Origin: Oscillatoriophycideae cyanobacterium NC_groundwater_1537_Pr4_S-0.65um_50_18
GTDB taxonomy: Bacteria; Cyanobacteriota; Cyanobacteriia; Elainellales; Elainellaceae
Assembly: GCA_016208305.1 (NCBI GenBank)
Contig: JACQYI010000078.1
Span: 372,001-436,000 of the forward strand
Reading direction: 5' to 3'
DNA: 64,000 nucleotides
Under the pieces are notes generated by a model. That model had not been told where the DNA came from and searched no databases. It saw only the letters and a list, made by a program, of their open reading frames with translations. Both the position numbers and the translations under genes were made by a program. Below are positions 1 through 8,856 of the stretch, piece by piece; within the stretch, counting starts at the first letter, position 1; every line of letters begins with the position of its first letter.

Positions 1-1
1 T

Positions 2-2641
2 TACGCCAGCCAAATCCAGGGTTGGGCTAATGCCCTCGCAAGTGGTGCAGAAATTTTGCTCTATGGATGTCGGGTGGCCGCAGGGGCGATCGGTCAGCGG
101 TTTGTCCAAAAAATGAGTCAATTGACCCAGGCCAATGTCGCTGCATCTGCCCATCTGACGGGTCATTCTGCTCTAGGTGGCGATTGGCGGCTTGAGTTCA
201 CCACCGGGCCAATTCAAAGCCCGCTCGCTTTCTCTGCTGAGGCGATCGCCTCCTACCCAGGCGTCCTCGTCGTCACCATTAACGAAACTTTTGCGCAAGG
301 CGATGTTACGGTAACACCTTGGCTATTTGGCGTTGACTCTTCGGCGACAGGTCAAGATCAACCTTATCTCACGGCCAGAACGACACAAGCAGCATCACCC
401 AATGGGCTTCAGGGCAATCCGCCTGGAAGCACCCCAGATGCAGTAGGAGATGGCACCCTGAGGTTAACCAGTGCCAAAACTGACCAAGCTGCCTTTGTCG
501 TCTACAATGCGCCAGTCCAAGCAACGGGTGGACTGCAAATCAGATTTGACTTCTTTTCCTATGGGGGAACTGGCGCAGACGGCATCACCTTTTTCTTGAT
601 CGATGGAGCGGCTTCGCCCAGGGCAGGAGGCGCGTTTGGAGGCTCCATTGGCTATGCTCAAAGAACTACTCCCATAACGGTTGCTGGGATTGAGGGCGGC
701 TATTTAGGTCTTGCTTTTGATGAATTTGGCAACTTTTCTAGCCCCACAGAAGGGCGGATTGGTGGCCCCGGAAGGACTCCTGATTCCGTTGCTGTCAGGG
801 GCAGCGCCGCCAATGGCTACAACTACCTGACAGGTACCGGCACACTCCCCTACAGTATTGATAATCCGGGTGCAGCAGCCACTCGCGAGAACTCTAAACG
901 CACGGCTCAAATTGACCTGACGGCAGCTGGAGTGTTGACAGTGCAGGTCGATGGCAATGGCGATGGTGATTTTGCCGATGCTGGCGAGCAGGTGATCACC
1001 AACTTTGATGTGGCTGCGGTCAATGGCGCACTGCCCACCACCTTCAAATTTGGGTTTGCCAGTGGTACAGGCAGCCAAACTAATATTCATGAAATTCGCA
1101 ACCTGATCATTGATCCGAATCTCGAACCCGAAACAACAGCGACTTCAGTGCAAGTTGCGAAAGGAGCTACGACAGTCCTGACGGGTTTGTCAGCTGTTGA
1201 TCCTGATGGCACGATCGCCACTTACACAATTACAACTTTGCCGGGTGCCGATGCCGGGATTCTGTTTTTGGGCAATCCTGCCGCAGGCGGAACGCCCGTT
1301 ACCGCAGGCCAGGTTCTTCAGCCTAACCAAGTCTCACAGCTGTTCTTTCAGGCATCCCCTAACTTTGTCAGCGGCAGCTTTGCCTATACCGCTACAGATA
1401 ATCGGGGCGGAAGTGACCGAACGCCTGCCACAGTCTCTCTAACGCTTCCGGGCGCCAATCAACTACCCGTGGCGGGCAATGGCAGTGTTGATCAGATATC
1501 TCCCAACATCCCTAAACGCGTGACTGGGCTGACGGCTACTGATGCTGATGGCACGATCGCCTCCTTCACCATCCTCACCGTACCCGATGCTGCCAACGGC
1601 ACCCTCTTTCTGGGCAATCCAACGACAGGGGGTACAGCTATCCAGGCTGGGCAGCAGTTGACTCCAGCGCAGGTCAACCGGATCTTTTTCCAAGCCACAG
1701 ATACCTTCAATATTGCGACTTTTACCTACACTGCTACAGATAACTTGGGTGCCAGTGACCTCACGCCAGCCACCATCACCCTAAGAGGCGTTCGTAACGC
1801 TCCTGAGTTTGATGATTGCATCAAAGGACGCACGCTCAGAGGAAATAGCTCAGGGCAGACTTTGCTCGGCGGCAATCGGGCAAATCGCATCGTTGGTTTT
1901 GCAGGTAACGATCGCATCAGAGGTCGAGCTTGTGGCGATCGCATCGATGGGGGTCGGGGTAGCGATCGGATCTCAGGGGGCAATGATAATGACACCATTC
2001 AAGGCCAGCAGAACAGAGATCGAATACTGGGTGATAAGGGTCGTGATCAAATCTCAGGAGGTCTAGGTCGCGATCGAATCTTCGGCGGTAGAGGTGCGGA
2101 TACCCTCAGCGGTGCACGCGGCAATGACGTCATCTACGGCGATACGGGAAATAACGTTCTCAAGGGCGGCCTGAGTGACGATCGTCTCTACGGCGGTAGA
2201 AATCAAGACTCCATCAATGGGAACAACGGCAAGGATGTTCTTCTAGGAAGAAATGGCGCTGATACGCTCAAAGGTGGTCTGGGCGATGACCGGCTCAATG
2301 GGGGCGTAGGTAACGATGTTCTCATCGGAGTCCGGGGTCGTGACACCCTGGCAGGGGGCAAAGGGCGTGACCAATTTGTCTACTATGCCTTTACGGATGC
2401 AGGAGACACCATCACCGATTTTCAGGTAGGACAGGACAGAATCGTTCTCTCCAGCCTTTTTACCGGATCGAACTATGGCAGCAGCAATGCGTTTAGATCT
2501 TATGTGAAGCTATCTCAACTGGGATCTAGCACGCTTGTCAGCGTCGATGCAAATGGAGACACAGCCGGAGGCTTCCGAGATTTGGTTACGGTGCTAGGTG
2601 TGAATTCTACTCGGTTGACCGCGAGCAGTTTTGTTTTGTAA
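2..2641 (+). CDS. DUF4347 / L-type lectin / RTX exoprotein, C-terminal part
   Basis: The frame is open from the first bases of the window, so the start lies outside; the in-frame TTG at 56 need not be a start. In order I see the end of a DUF4347 domain (LLYGCRVAAG, then LTGHSALGGDW), an L-type legume-lectin-like domain at about 400-1120, and two tandem cadherin/Ig-like repeats at about 1140-1450 and 1455-1790 that share DGTIA, LFLGNP and YTATDN. About 19 RTX nonapeptides (GGxGxDxI type) follow at 1830-2370, then a terminal block beginning around DTITDFQVGQD. RTX proteins are known to leave the cell whole by type I secretion and to fold on external calcium. An adhesin or cell-surface role is inference. 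Many repeat units carry Arg before the Asp, so calcium affinity may vary. An HlyD adaptor lies 34 kb away, but no ABC exporter is in view. Confidence 0.9.
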   Translation, partial: YASQIQGWANALASGAEILLYGCRVAAGAIGQRFVQKMSQLTQANVAASAHLTGHSALGGDWRLEFTTGPIQSPLAFSAEAIASYPGVLVVTINETFAQGDVTVTPWLFGVDSSATGQDQPYLTARTTQAASPNGLQGNPPGSTPDAVGDGTLRLTSAKTDQAAFVVYNAPVQATGGLQIRFDFFSYGGTGADGITFFLIDGAASPRAGGAFGGSIGYAQRTTPITVAGIEGGYLGLAFDEFGNFSSPTEGRIGGPGRTPDSVAVRGSAANGYNYLTGTGTLPYSIDNPGAAATRENSKRTAQIDLTAAGVLTVQVDGNGDGDFADAGEQVITNFDVAAVNGALPTTFKFGFASGTGSQTNIHEIRNLIIDPNLEPETTATSVQVAKGATTVLTGLSAVDPDGTIATYTITTLPGADAGILFLGNPAAGGTPVTAGQVLQPNQVSQLFFQASPNFVSGSFAYTATDNRGGSDRTPATVSLTLPGANQLPVAGNGSVDQISPNIPKRVTGLTATDADGTIASFTILTVPDAANGTLFLGNPTTGGTAIQAGQQLTPAQVNRIFFQATDTFNIATFTYTATDNLGASDLTPATITLRGVRNAPEFDDCIKGRTLRGNSSGQTLLGGNRANRIVGFAGNDRIRGRACGDRIDGGRGSDRISGGNDNDTIQGQQNRDRILGDKGRDQISGGLGRDRIFGGRGADTLSGARGNDVIYGDTGNNVLKGGLSDDRLYGGRNQDSINGNNGKDVLLGRNGADTLKGGLGDDRLNGGVGNDVLIGVRGRDTLAGGKGRDQFVYYAFTDAGDTITDFQVGQDRIVLSSLFTGSNYGSSNAFRSYVKLSQLGSSTLVSVDANGDTAGGFRDLVTVLGVNSTRLTASSFVL

Positions 2642-2659
2642 CGTGAGTACAGTTCTGTA

Positions 2660-2696
2660 AAAACTGGGTGGTGCTTCTCAAGCACCACCCAGTTTT
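2660..2696 (+). terminator. Rho-independent terminator of the RTX gene
   Basis: A perfect 17-bp stem (left arm at 2660-2676, 3-base loop, right arm at 2680-2696) is followed by a run of T, 19 bases after the RTX stop codon. Confidence 0.85.
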
Positions 2697-2720
2697 TTTA
2701 GGGCCGTAATTATCAATCTG

Positions 2721-2765
2721 GGGAAATTTTTAAGGGCGTGCGGAGCACGCCCTTAAAAATTTCCC
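2721..2765. repeat. Perfect 21-bp stem-loop of the ATTTTTA hairpin family
   Basis: Two perfect 21-base arms (2721-2741 and 2745-2765) flank a 3-base loop. The outer stem reads GGGAAATTTTTAAGGG and closes on its complement. It lies between two convergent genes and could end transcription from the minus-strand gene as well. Related stem-loops sit at 3905, 21802, 25206 and 29274. Confidence 0.8.
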
Positions 2766-2789
2766 GTCCTAACTGCTGTATTTAGGACG

Positions 2790-3515
2790 CTAGCCCAAGC
2801 CAGGTTGGTGACGGTTCCAGAGAGCTTTTCGCCGTTTCTTAGGGAACGCAACCTTGACCGTACTGTGAAAATCTTCTTGAACCTTGTGAGTGAGACAACG
2901 GGATACCTGCCGCACAATTTGGTTGAGCAGGCGATCGCCCGTTGTTTGAACCAGAGATTGGGGCAAAGAATGGATAAAGCGAGGAAATTGAATCATCACC
3001 TTTAGATCGAGTTCCCATTCCACCCTTGTCATATAGGCAGGCACCTCGTCATTGGCAAATTGAGAAGCATCGGGTAAAGCTTCTACGAGCTGTAGAGCTG
3101 CTTTAAAGTCCACATCATAACCAGGCGGTTCGTAGCCCGGCACCTCGATCGTTTGAATGCGATAAATGCCCTGATCTTGAGGCAGTAGATCTAGACCTAC
3201 TTTAGGTTCTACTTCGTAACCAAAAGAGCCAAATTTGCCAATAGTGAGAGCATAGCCATTTTCGCCGATCGGCTCAGCCTTCATGGGATGAGCGCAGCGG
3301 GGAAACCATTCTCGGTGAGCGTCCAGATACCGAGCGACGGTTTGAGCCTCTGCATACATCTCCATACAGCTCGTAAAGGCACCATGAAAGCAAGATACTT
3401 CACTGCCTTGTGCCTCTTCTTTATCCAGCTTGCCCTCCATTGGTTCTGAGGTCGCACCCAAAACAATTCTGTGCGCTGCTTCACTGGAGTAATATTCAGC
3501 CGAATTTGCCTGCAT
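2790..3515 (-). CDS. DUF1997 family protein
   Basis: This 241-residue protein is recognised as the DUF1997 family found in cyanobacteria and plastid-bearing organisms, whose function is not established. The family pattern is seen from about residue 40 on: a Cys/His-containing FHGAFTSCME segment, YLDAHREWFPRCAHPM, and an alternating beta-rich core with PGYEPPGYDVDF. The C-terminus is basic (PKKRRKALWNR). There is no signal peptide or membrane segment. It is convergent with the RTX gene and shares no operon with it. A shorter start at Met26 is possible because the first 25 residues look less conserved. Confidence 0.75.
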   Translation of the reverse strand: MQANSAEYYSSEAAHRIVLGATSEPMEGKLDKEEAQGSEVSCFHGAFTSCMEMYAEAQTVARYLDAHREWFPRCAHPMKAEPIGENGYALTIGKFGSFGYEVEPKVGLDLLPQDQGIYRIQTIEVPGYEPPGYDVDFKAALQLVEALPDASQFANDEVPAYMTRVEWELDLKVMIQFPRFIHSLPQSLVQTTGDRLLNQIVRQVSRCLTHKVQEDFHSTVKVAFPKKRRKALWNRHQPGLG

Positions 3516-3999
3516 AAAACGCTTTCCTGCAATCGTTGCTGTACTGTTGCGGTCTGGTCATGGGGTAGAGATGACTTTAAAGAACCCTTTAACCCCCCGA
3601 TGCCCTGACTCTGCCGCTCTGTCCTGAAGGCGGTTGTGCTTCATAATCCGTTACCCAGCACCCAGTCTAGCAGTCATCTGGGTGAGGGGTCAGCCCCTTC
3701 CTTCCTTTATTTGCCCAGCATATCCCTGGGATTCTCTTCCCAACCATGACTGATCTACGGAAAGAGGCATGAATATTCCTGGATATGAGACTATAAACAC
3801 ACTGGATTTACGGAGACGCAAGAGAGCTTTCAATTAAGCTTTTATCCTTGCTTTCTCTAGCCCAGGCTCAATCTAGGGTTCTGTCACAGAATTTGTCAAA
3901 TTGAAATTTTTATGGGCAGGCTACCCGACCTATAAAAATTAACAGACCTCTATTCTTGTGATGAAGTGAAATTTATTTAGTTTCGTAGAGAGTAGAAGA
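3516..3999. other. Spacer with an ATTTTTAT stem-loop
   Basis: No gene is seen in this 484-base spacer. A 12-bp stem with one mismatch (3905-3916 against 3929-3940, AATTTTTATGGG type) lies about 60 bases before the next start codon. It is placed like the other interspersed hairpins or like a leader structure of the SDR gene. The rest is unstructured, with a short purine tract before the ATG at 4000. Confidence 0.5.
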
Positions 4000-4659
4000 A
4001 TGAAAGCATTTGTAGCTGGAGCAACGGGGCAAACTGGACGGCAGATTGTGCAAGAACTCGTCCGCCGCGAGATTCCGGTGCGTGCCTTGGTCAGAGATTT
4101 AGAAAAAGCGCGGCAAATCTTGCCTGAGGGGGTAGAGCTGGTGATGGGTGATGTCTTAAAGCCTGCAGGATTAGCAGAGGCGATCGCCGACTGTACGGTT
4201 TTGCTATCTGCCACAGGAGCCGCTCCCAGCTTTGACCCGACTGGCCCTTACAAAGTGGACTTTGAGGGAACCAAAAACTTAGTCAATGCCGCTCGAGAAA
4301 AAGGCATTCACCAGATTGTTATGGTTTCATCCCTTTGCACTTCTTTGTTATTTCATCCCTTGAATTTGTTTTGGCTGATTCTCGTATGGAAAAAACAGGC
4401 TGAAGAGTATCTTCAGCGCAGTGGTTTAACCTATACGATCGTTCGCCCAGGCGGTCTAAAAAATGAAGACAACACAGATGCGATCGTCTTGTCGTCTGCC
4501 GATACGTTATTTGATGGCAGTATTCCCCGTGCCAAAGTAGCGCAAGTCTGTGTTGAGGCGCTGTTTCAGCCCGGAGCCAAAAACAAAGTGGTTGAAATTA
4601 TTGCTAAGCCTGACGCTCCAGTACAGCCCCTAGAGGCACTGTTTGCCCATGTAGTTTAA
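4000..4659 (+). CDS. Atypical SDR, NAD(P)-binding NmrA/Tic62-like protein
   Basis: This 219-residue protein opens with the Rossmann nucleotide-binding motif GATGQTGRQIV (residues 8-18). It then has the SDR features ALVRD, GDVLKP, LSATGA and IVRPGGL, and it lacks the classical YxxxK active site. This is the layout of atypical SDRs such as the Tic62/Ycf39-like group, which bind NADPH and often act as scaffolds or redox sensors in photosynthetic cells. Residues 120-132 (LLFHPLNLFWLIL) are unusually hydrophobic and may touch a membrane. It is a single gene. The substrate is unknown, so oxidoreductase activity is only inferred. Confidence 0.8.
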   Translation: MKAFVAGATGQTGRQIVQELVRREIPVRALVRDLEKARQILPEGVELVMGDVLKPAGLAEAIADCTVLLSATGAAPSFDPTGPYKVDFEGTKNLVNAAREKGIHQIVMVSSLCTSLLFHPLNLFWLILVWKKQAEEYLQRSGLTYTIVRPGGLKNEDNTDAIVLSSADTLFDGSIPRAKVAQVCVEALFQPGAKNKVVEIIAKPDAPVQPLEALFAHVV

Positions 4660-4801
4660 TGCTGTAGGCCATTCACAAGCGTATAGAGAGGAGCAGCCCA
4701 AAGAAGAGCAGCAATGAATTTGCCGAAAGTGTTCCGAAATGAGGGGAATCAGATAGATTGGATAAGGCTGCAGCCAGCTAAAAAATCGTGCTAGGTACGC
4801 T

Positions 4802-5500
4802 GTGTCGTCTGAAACTAACAACTCCTCTTCTGCGGATCAGAAATCCTCTAGTAACTCCTCCAGTCCTTGGTGGTCGCTGATCTGTGGCTTGGCAACCCTG
4901 ACGCTGGTGGCTCAGCTTAAGGGATTTGATGGATTGTGGCGATCGCCCTTTGATCCTGAGTGGGACTATACACCTGCGCCCCTAGTGATGAAGGGAGGCG
5001 ATCCCTATTTACGGGCGCTAATGCGGACTATTTCGGCTAGCGAATCCAATAGTGCTCGTCCGTACTCATTACTCTATGGCGGAGAACATGTTAGCGATCT
5101 GAGCTATCACCCAGATTTGTGTGTAACCATCGTCGCTGGGCCGAATACAGGCGACTGCACGACTGCCGCAGGGCGATACCAGATGCTGACCTCAACCTGG
5201 TTGGATAAGGCCAGCGAGTATCACGGTCAAAACAACTCGCTCATGTTTTGGAACTCGTCCTATAGCTTTGAGCCAGAAGACCAAGATCAGGTTGTCTATC
5301 GTTGGCTCAGCGACCCTAGCGCCTGGGGTGGCGCTGACCTGGCGCAAATGCTCCGAGATGGACAGTTAGCCGATGTGCTCTATCTGCTTTCACCTACCTG
5401 GACGAGCCTGGGCTATGGTATTGAGACGAACGATATGAGCAGCGCCCTGCCGCAAATCTACGATGAAATGCTGCAAGAAGAACTGCAAAATTCAGGATGA
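4802..5500 (+). CDS. Membrane-anchored lambda-type lysozyme (GH104-like)
   Basis: The start is GTG. Residues 1-21 are Ser/Asn-rich, a single hydrophobic segment follows at about 22-40, and a lambda endolysin-like domain runs from about residue 66 to the end. The domain shows LRALMRTISASES with Glu81 at the catalytic Glu position, YGG, DLSYHP, AAGRYQ with TWL, QDQVVYRWL, and LSPTWTSL near the end. This family cleaves the glycan strands of peptidoglycan, in phage lambda as a lytic transglycosylase. An anchored host copy suggests wall remodelling in the periplasm rather than lysis. No holin or phage gene is beside it. Activity is inferred from motifs. Confidence 0.8.
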   Translation: MSSETNNSSSADQKSSSNSSSPWWSLICGLATLTLVAQLKGFDGLWRSPFDPEWDYTPAPLVMKGGDPYLRALMRTISASESNSARPYSLLYGGEHVSDLSYHPDLCVTIVAGPNTGDCTTAAGRYQMLTSTWLDKASEYHGQNNSLMFWNSSYSFEPEDQDQVVYRWLSDPSAWGGADLAQMLRDGQLADVLYLLSPTWTSLGYGIETNDMSSALPQIYDEMLQEELQNSG

Positions 5501-5521
5501 GGGCTGCCAGGAAAGGCTGTC

Positions 5522-5557
5522 AGGATGAAGGCTGACCTGTTCCAGCCTTCTCATCCT
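5522..5557. terminator. Bidirectional terminator hairpin
   Basis: AGGATGAAGGCTG (5522-5534) pairs with a right arm at 5543-5557 with one extra base. The hairpin lies exactly between the convergent lysozyme and S1 genes and overlaps the S1 stop codon. Confidence 0.65.
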
Positions 5558-6434
5558 ATTCCACGCCCCGCTGTTCTATGTTTTTTCGAGCCTTCTCAGC
5601 TCTGACATCGGCCTCTGCCATCACATCAGACATTTTTTCGAGCATCTCACCGGGATAGGATTCTAAAACCTTAGTGGAAAGGGAAACCCGCCGCTTTGCC
5701 TCATCTAAGTCAATGATGAGCGCCTTAATAGGTTGACCCAAATCAAAAACTGCATTGAGAGAAGCCACATAGTTTTTACTGACCTGATTGATGTGCAGCA
5801 AGCCTGTTGTGCCTTCAAAGTCTACAAATACGCCAAAAGGCTTGAGGCTCACCACCTTGCCCTCGATCAGCTGACCGATCGCCAACTGACTGAGGCTGGC
5901 TGCCTGAGACGCCATACGATGAGACAGCACTAGCCTACGGCGGTTGGGGTCTACCTCAATCAAGCTCACGGTTAAGGCTTTGCCAATGAGCGACTCTAGA
6001 TCATTGCGCTCAACCAGGTGCGATCGCGGGATAAAGCCGCGAATTCCCTGCACATCGGCTGTCACACCCCCCTTATTTAAGCCGCTAACCCTAGCTTGAA
6101 TCGTCTGGTTGCTCTCTTGCAGCTCTGCCAAACGCTCCCAAGTCTTACGAATTTCTAACTGACGTAAGGACAGCGTCACTTGACCGTCCGCATCTTGTTC
6201 GCGGATGATCATGAACTCTCGTTCTTCGTCAGCTGGCAAAAATTCTTCTAGGTTTGTGACTCGCTTCAGCGAAGCTTCTTCGAGCGGCAGAAACGCTGCC
6301 GCCTTGCCGCCAATATCAATGTATGCCCCGTCGGAGTCGTAGCTTGCCACTTTACCCCGGACTACCTGACCTTTTTGAAATTGATAGTCGTGTTGCTCAA
6401 GGGCTTTGGCAAAGTCGTCAGTGGAAAAGGACAA
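5556..6434 (-). CDS. rps1: 30S ribosomal protein S1 (short, three S1 domains)
   Basis: Three S1 RNA-binding domains are visible: KGQVVRGKVASYDSDGAYID (from residue 21), QARVSGLNKGGVTADV with GFIPRSHL (about 110-175), and IGQLIEGKVVSLKPFGVFVD (about 195-260). I place the start at a TTG giving 292 residues. A perfect AGGAGG lies 5 bases upstream, and the protein then begins (M)SFSTDDFAKAL, as cyanobacterial S1 homologues do. Frame upstream of that site has no family character. Cyanobacterial genomes carry short S1 paralogues that bind mRNA on the 30S subunit. Which paralogue this is cannot be told here. Confidence 0.85.
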   Translation of the reverse strand: MSFSTDDFAKALEQHDYQFQKGQVVRGKVASYDSDGAYIDIGGKAAAFLPLEEASLKRVTNLEEFLPADEEREFMIIREQDADGQVTLSLRQLEIRKTWERLAELQESNQTIQARVSGLNKGGVTADVQGIRGFIPRSHLVERNDLESLIGKALTVSLIEVDPNRRRLVLSHRMASQAASLSQLAIGQLIEGKVVSLKPFGVFVDFEGTTGLLHINQVSKNYVASLNAVFDLGQPIKALIIDLDEAKRRVSLSTKVLESYPGEMLEKMSDVMAEADVRAEKARKNIEQRGVE

Positions 6435-6439
6435 GGTAG

Positions 6440-6445
6440 CCTCCT
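6440..6445 (-). promoter_or_regulatory. Shine-Dalgarno site deciding a TTG start for S1
   Basis: AGGAGG on the minus strand lies 5 bases from the TTG at 6434. No comparable site precedes the longer frame, so this site decides the start. Confidence 0.75.
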
Positions 6446-6581
6446 GGAACTGGATCAAACAACCGCTAAGGTCAAGTCTTCCCAATATAAACAATTCCCT
6501 TAGCTTCTGGCATGGACGCAAGGGCAAATTGTTAGACAGAGATAGAAGCGATTATTCTAACCTATGCCGTTATGGATTGCT

Positions 6582-7532
6582 TCACAGCCAAGGACGAGTT
6601 ACTGCATCAATTTGAGCCTGTTCGGTTTCGGTCATAGACCAGCCCAATGCTCCTGCATTTTGCTGCACTTGACTGGCTGTTTTTGCGCCTGGAATTGGAA
6701 TAACGTTGCCTTGGGCAATAAGCCAATTTAGCGCCACTTGGGCTGGGGTTCGATCGTGCGCTGCCCCTACCCTCTGCAAAGCTTCAATGACAGGGGCTAG
6801 CTTTTGCAAACCACCTTGGCTAAATTTGGGATCGAGCCGTCTAGCCCCTGAGGGCTGAATGTAGTTTTCCGAGGTGTATTTGCCCGTTAGCAAACCCTGT
6901 GCCAAAGGGCTATAAGCCAAAATCACCACCCCTAGATCTCGCGCCGCTTGCATTACGCCATTGCGCTCGATTTGGCGCGCCAACAAAGAATACTGCATCT
7001 GGTTCACTGCTAAAGGCACGCCCCGCTCTGCCAGAAACTGATGGGCTTGACGCATTTGTTCGGCTGAGTAGTTGCTAACCCCGATCGCCCGAATTCTACC
7101 CTGCTGTACCTCATCGGCTAAAGCATTCATCAAGGCTTTTTGCCCCATGAAAAAATCGAACGGCCAGTGAACCTGATACAGCGCGACTGTTGGCACCTGG
7201 AGCCTTCTTAGACTGGCTGTGAGAGCATCAGCAACGGCAGAGGGGCTAAACCGCCAGGGCAAAGGAAAATATTTAGTCGCAACTTGTACTGGCTCGTGGG
7301 ACTGCTGCATAAATTGTCCTAGCAGCCGCTCAGACTCGCCCAGACCATAGATCTCTGCGGTGTCAAATAGGCAAATTCCGGCTGCCAAAGCCGCCTCGTA
7401 AGCGGCTTGCAAATCAGAGGAGGCATAGTCTTTGCCATAGCTCCAGAAGAGTTTGTCGCCCCAAGCCCAAGTGCCGATCCCCAAAGGCGCGATCGCAGTT
7501 TCGTTGGCTCCCAGCTTGATTGTGGTTGTCAT
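6582..7532 (-). CDS. Aldo/keto reductase
   Basis: This 316-residue protein is the usual length of an AKR TIM barrel. Catalytic residues are in their usual motifs: Asp and Tyr in FDTAEIYG, Lys in VATKY and His in YQVHWP. The NADPH-binding end is seen in IPIPGAKTASQVQQN. Such enzymes reduce aldehydes and ketones with NADPH in the cytosol; the substrate cannot be read. It is divergent from biliverdin reductase, with about 150 bases between them that hold a tandem repeat. Confidence 0.9.
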   Translation of the reverse strand: MTTTIKLGANETAIAPLGIGTWAWGDKLFWSYGKDYASSDLQAAYEAALAAGICLFDTAEIYGLGESERLLGQFMQQSHEPVQVATKYFPLPWRFSPSAVADALTASLRRLQVPTVALYQVHWPFDFFMGQKALMNALADEVQQGRIRAIGVSNYSAEQMRQAHQFLAERGVPLAVNQMQYSLLARQIERNGVMQAARDLGVVILAYSPLAQGLLTGKYTSENYIQPSGARRLDPKFSQGGLQKLAPVIEALQRVGAAHDRTPAQVALNWLIAQGNVIPIPGAKTASQVQQNAGALGWSMTETEQAQIDAVTRPWL

Positions 7533-7631
7533 GATTGTTTACACTGCTTAATATTTTTAGTCTAGCGCTCTTAAAGCTGAGGCAAGCGGCTTCTAGCGGG
7601 GATAATGACCGCAGGGTCTGATTTTTAAGCG

Positions 7632-7699
7632 CCTTATGAGTCCAATATCCTTATGAATCTAGTAGTCTTATGAATCCAGTAGCCTTATGAGTCCAATCA
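7632..7699 (+). repeat. 17-bp tandem repeat x4 containing the bvdR start codon
   Basis: Four contiguous 17-base units of the form YCTTATGARTCYARTAN lie head to tail at 7632, 7649, 7666 and 7683. Each carries an ATG, and the last one is the bvdR start codon. The 17-base period puts successive ATGs in different frames. Only the first shares the bvdR frame, and it meets a stop after six codons. Confidence 0.85.
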
Positions 7700-8703
7700 C
7701 AGTGGGTTTGGTAGGAACAGGTTATGCGGCCAAAGCCAGAGCTGATGCCCTGAAAACCGATCCTCGATCGCGTCTAATTGCCATTGCAGGGCATAACCTC
7801 AGCAGCGCCCAAGCCTTTGGGTCATCCTACGATGCTGAGGCGCTGCCAGCTTGGCAAGATTTGGTAGAGCGATCGGATATCGATCTGGTGATCATTGCTA
7901 CGGTTAACCGCGATCATGGCACGATCGCTAGAGCGGCATTGGAAGCTGGAAAACAGGTGGTGGTGGAGTACCCACTGGCGCTGGATGCCTCAGAAGCTGA
8001 GGCGCTCATTCAATTAGCCGCTACAAAAAATCAGCTCTTGCATATTGAGCATATTGAGCTACTGAGCGGCATTCATCTCGCGATTCGAGAGGCTGTAGGG
8101 GCGATCGCTACTCCCTTTTACCTGCGCTATGCCAGCCTTGCGAGCCAGCGTCCGGCTCCGCAAAAATGGACTTACTCCCCGGAGCTGTTTGGCTTTCCTT
8201 TAGTGGGGGCAGTTTCTCGTATTCATCGCTTAACGGATCTTTTTGGCTGGGTCAGCCGCGTTACCTGCCAAGCCCGATTTTGGTGTGATTCTGGTCATGG
8301 AAATCTAGATAATTCTCAACTTTCCTCCTCAGAACTTTACACTTCTTGCCTTTGCACAGCCCAGCTTCAGTTCAAGAGTGGGCTAATTGCGGATGTCATT
8401 TACGGTAAAGGCGAAGCCATTTGGCAGAATGACCGATCGCTCCATATTCAGGGAGAGAAGGGTGCAGTTTTGGTGGATGGGCAGCAGGGCAAGCTAGTGC
8501 TGGCTGACGAAACCCGTGAGCTAGATATGGGTAGTCGTCGGGGTTTGTTTGCCCAAGATACAGGCAAAGTGCTGGACTACTTGATTACAGGTACTCCTCT
8601 CTATGTCACGGCGCAATCTAGCCTGCATGCTTTGAAAGTGGCTGATGCAGCGCGGCGATCGGCTGAGCTAGGGAGATCGATTGAACTCGAAGAGGGGGCT
8701 TAG
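7687..8703 (+). CDS. bvdR: Biliverdin reductase (Gfo/Idh/MocA fold)
   Basis: It has an N-terminal NAD(P) motif GLVGTGYAAKARA. It also has the stretches I remember from the characterised Synechocystis BvdR: IDLVIIATVNRDHG, VEYPLAL, LLHIEHIELL with AIRE, APQKWTYSPE, ADVIYGKGE, and GSRRGLFAQDT with VLDYLITGTPLYV. The length of 338 fits (Synechocystis about 328). The enzyme reduces biliverdin IX-alpha to bilirubin with NADPH. In Synechocystis it affects phycobilisome pigments, so it acts at the end of the haem oxygenase branch. It is a single gene with its start inside a tandem repeat. The extra residues around 204-216 (a Ser/Asn loop) look like an insertion. Confidence 0.85.
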   Translation: MSPITVGLVGTGYAAKARADALKTDPRSRLIAIAGHNLSSAQAFGSSYDAEALPAWQDLVERSDIDLVIIATVNRDHGTIARAALEAGKQVVVEYPLALDASEAEALIQLAATKNQLLHIEHIELLSGIHLAIREAVGAIATPFYLRYASLASQRPAPQKWTYSPELFGFPLVGAVSRIHRLTDLFGWVSRVTCQARFWCDSGHGNLDNSQLSSSELYTSCLCTAQLQFKSGLIADVIYGKGEAIWQNDRSLHIQGEKGAVLVDGQQGKLVLADETRELDMGSRRGLFAQDTGKVLDYLITGTPLYVTAQSSLHALKVADAARRSAELGRSIELEEGA

Positions 8704-8856
8704 AGCAGGGATAAATTACTGGGTTTGCGGGCAAGCGCTTGCCGAAGTCTGGACAGATTCCCTTTTTATGTTTAGGCTTGGGACTGCTGTCATTCCAACC
8801 TCACCTGATGTAGAGCAGAGCTTACCGATTAGAGATTTATAATCCTTTTCATTGCT

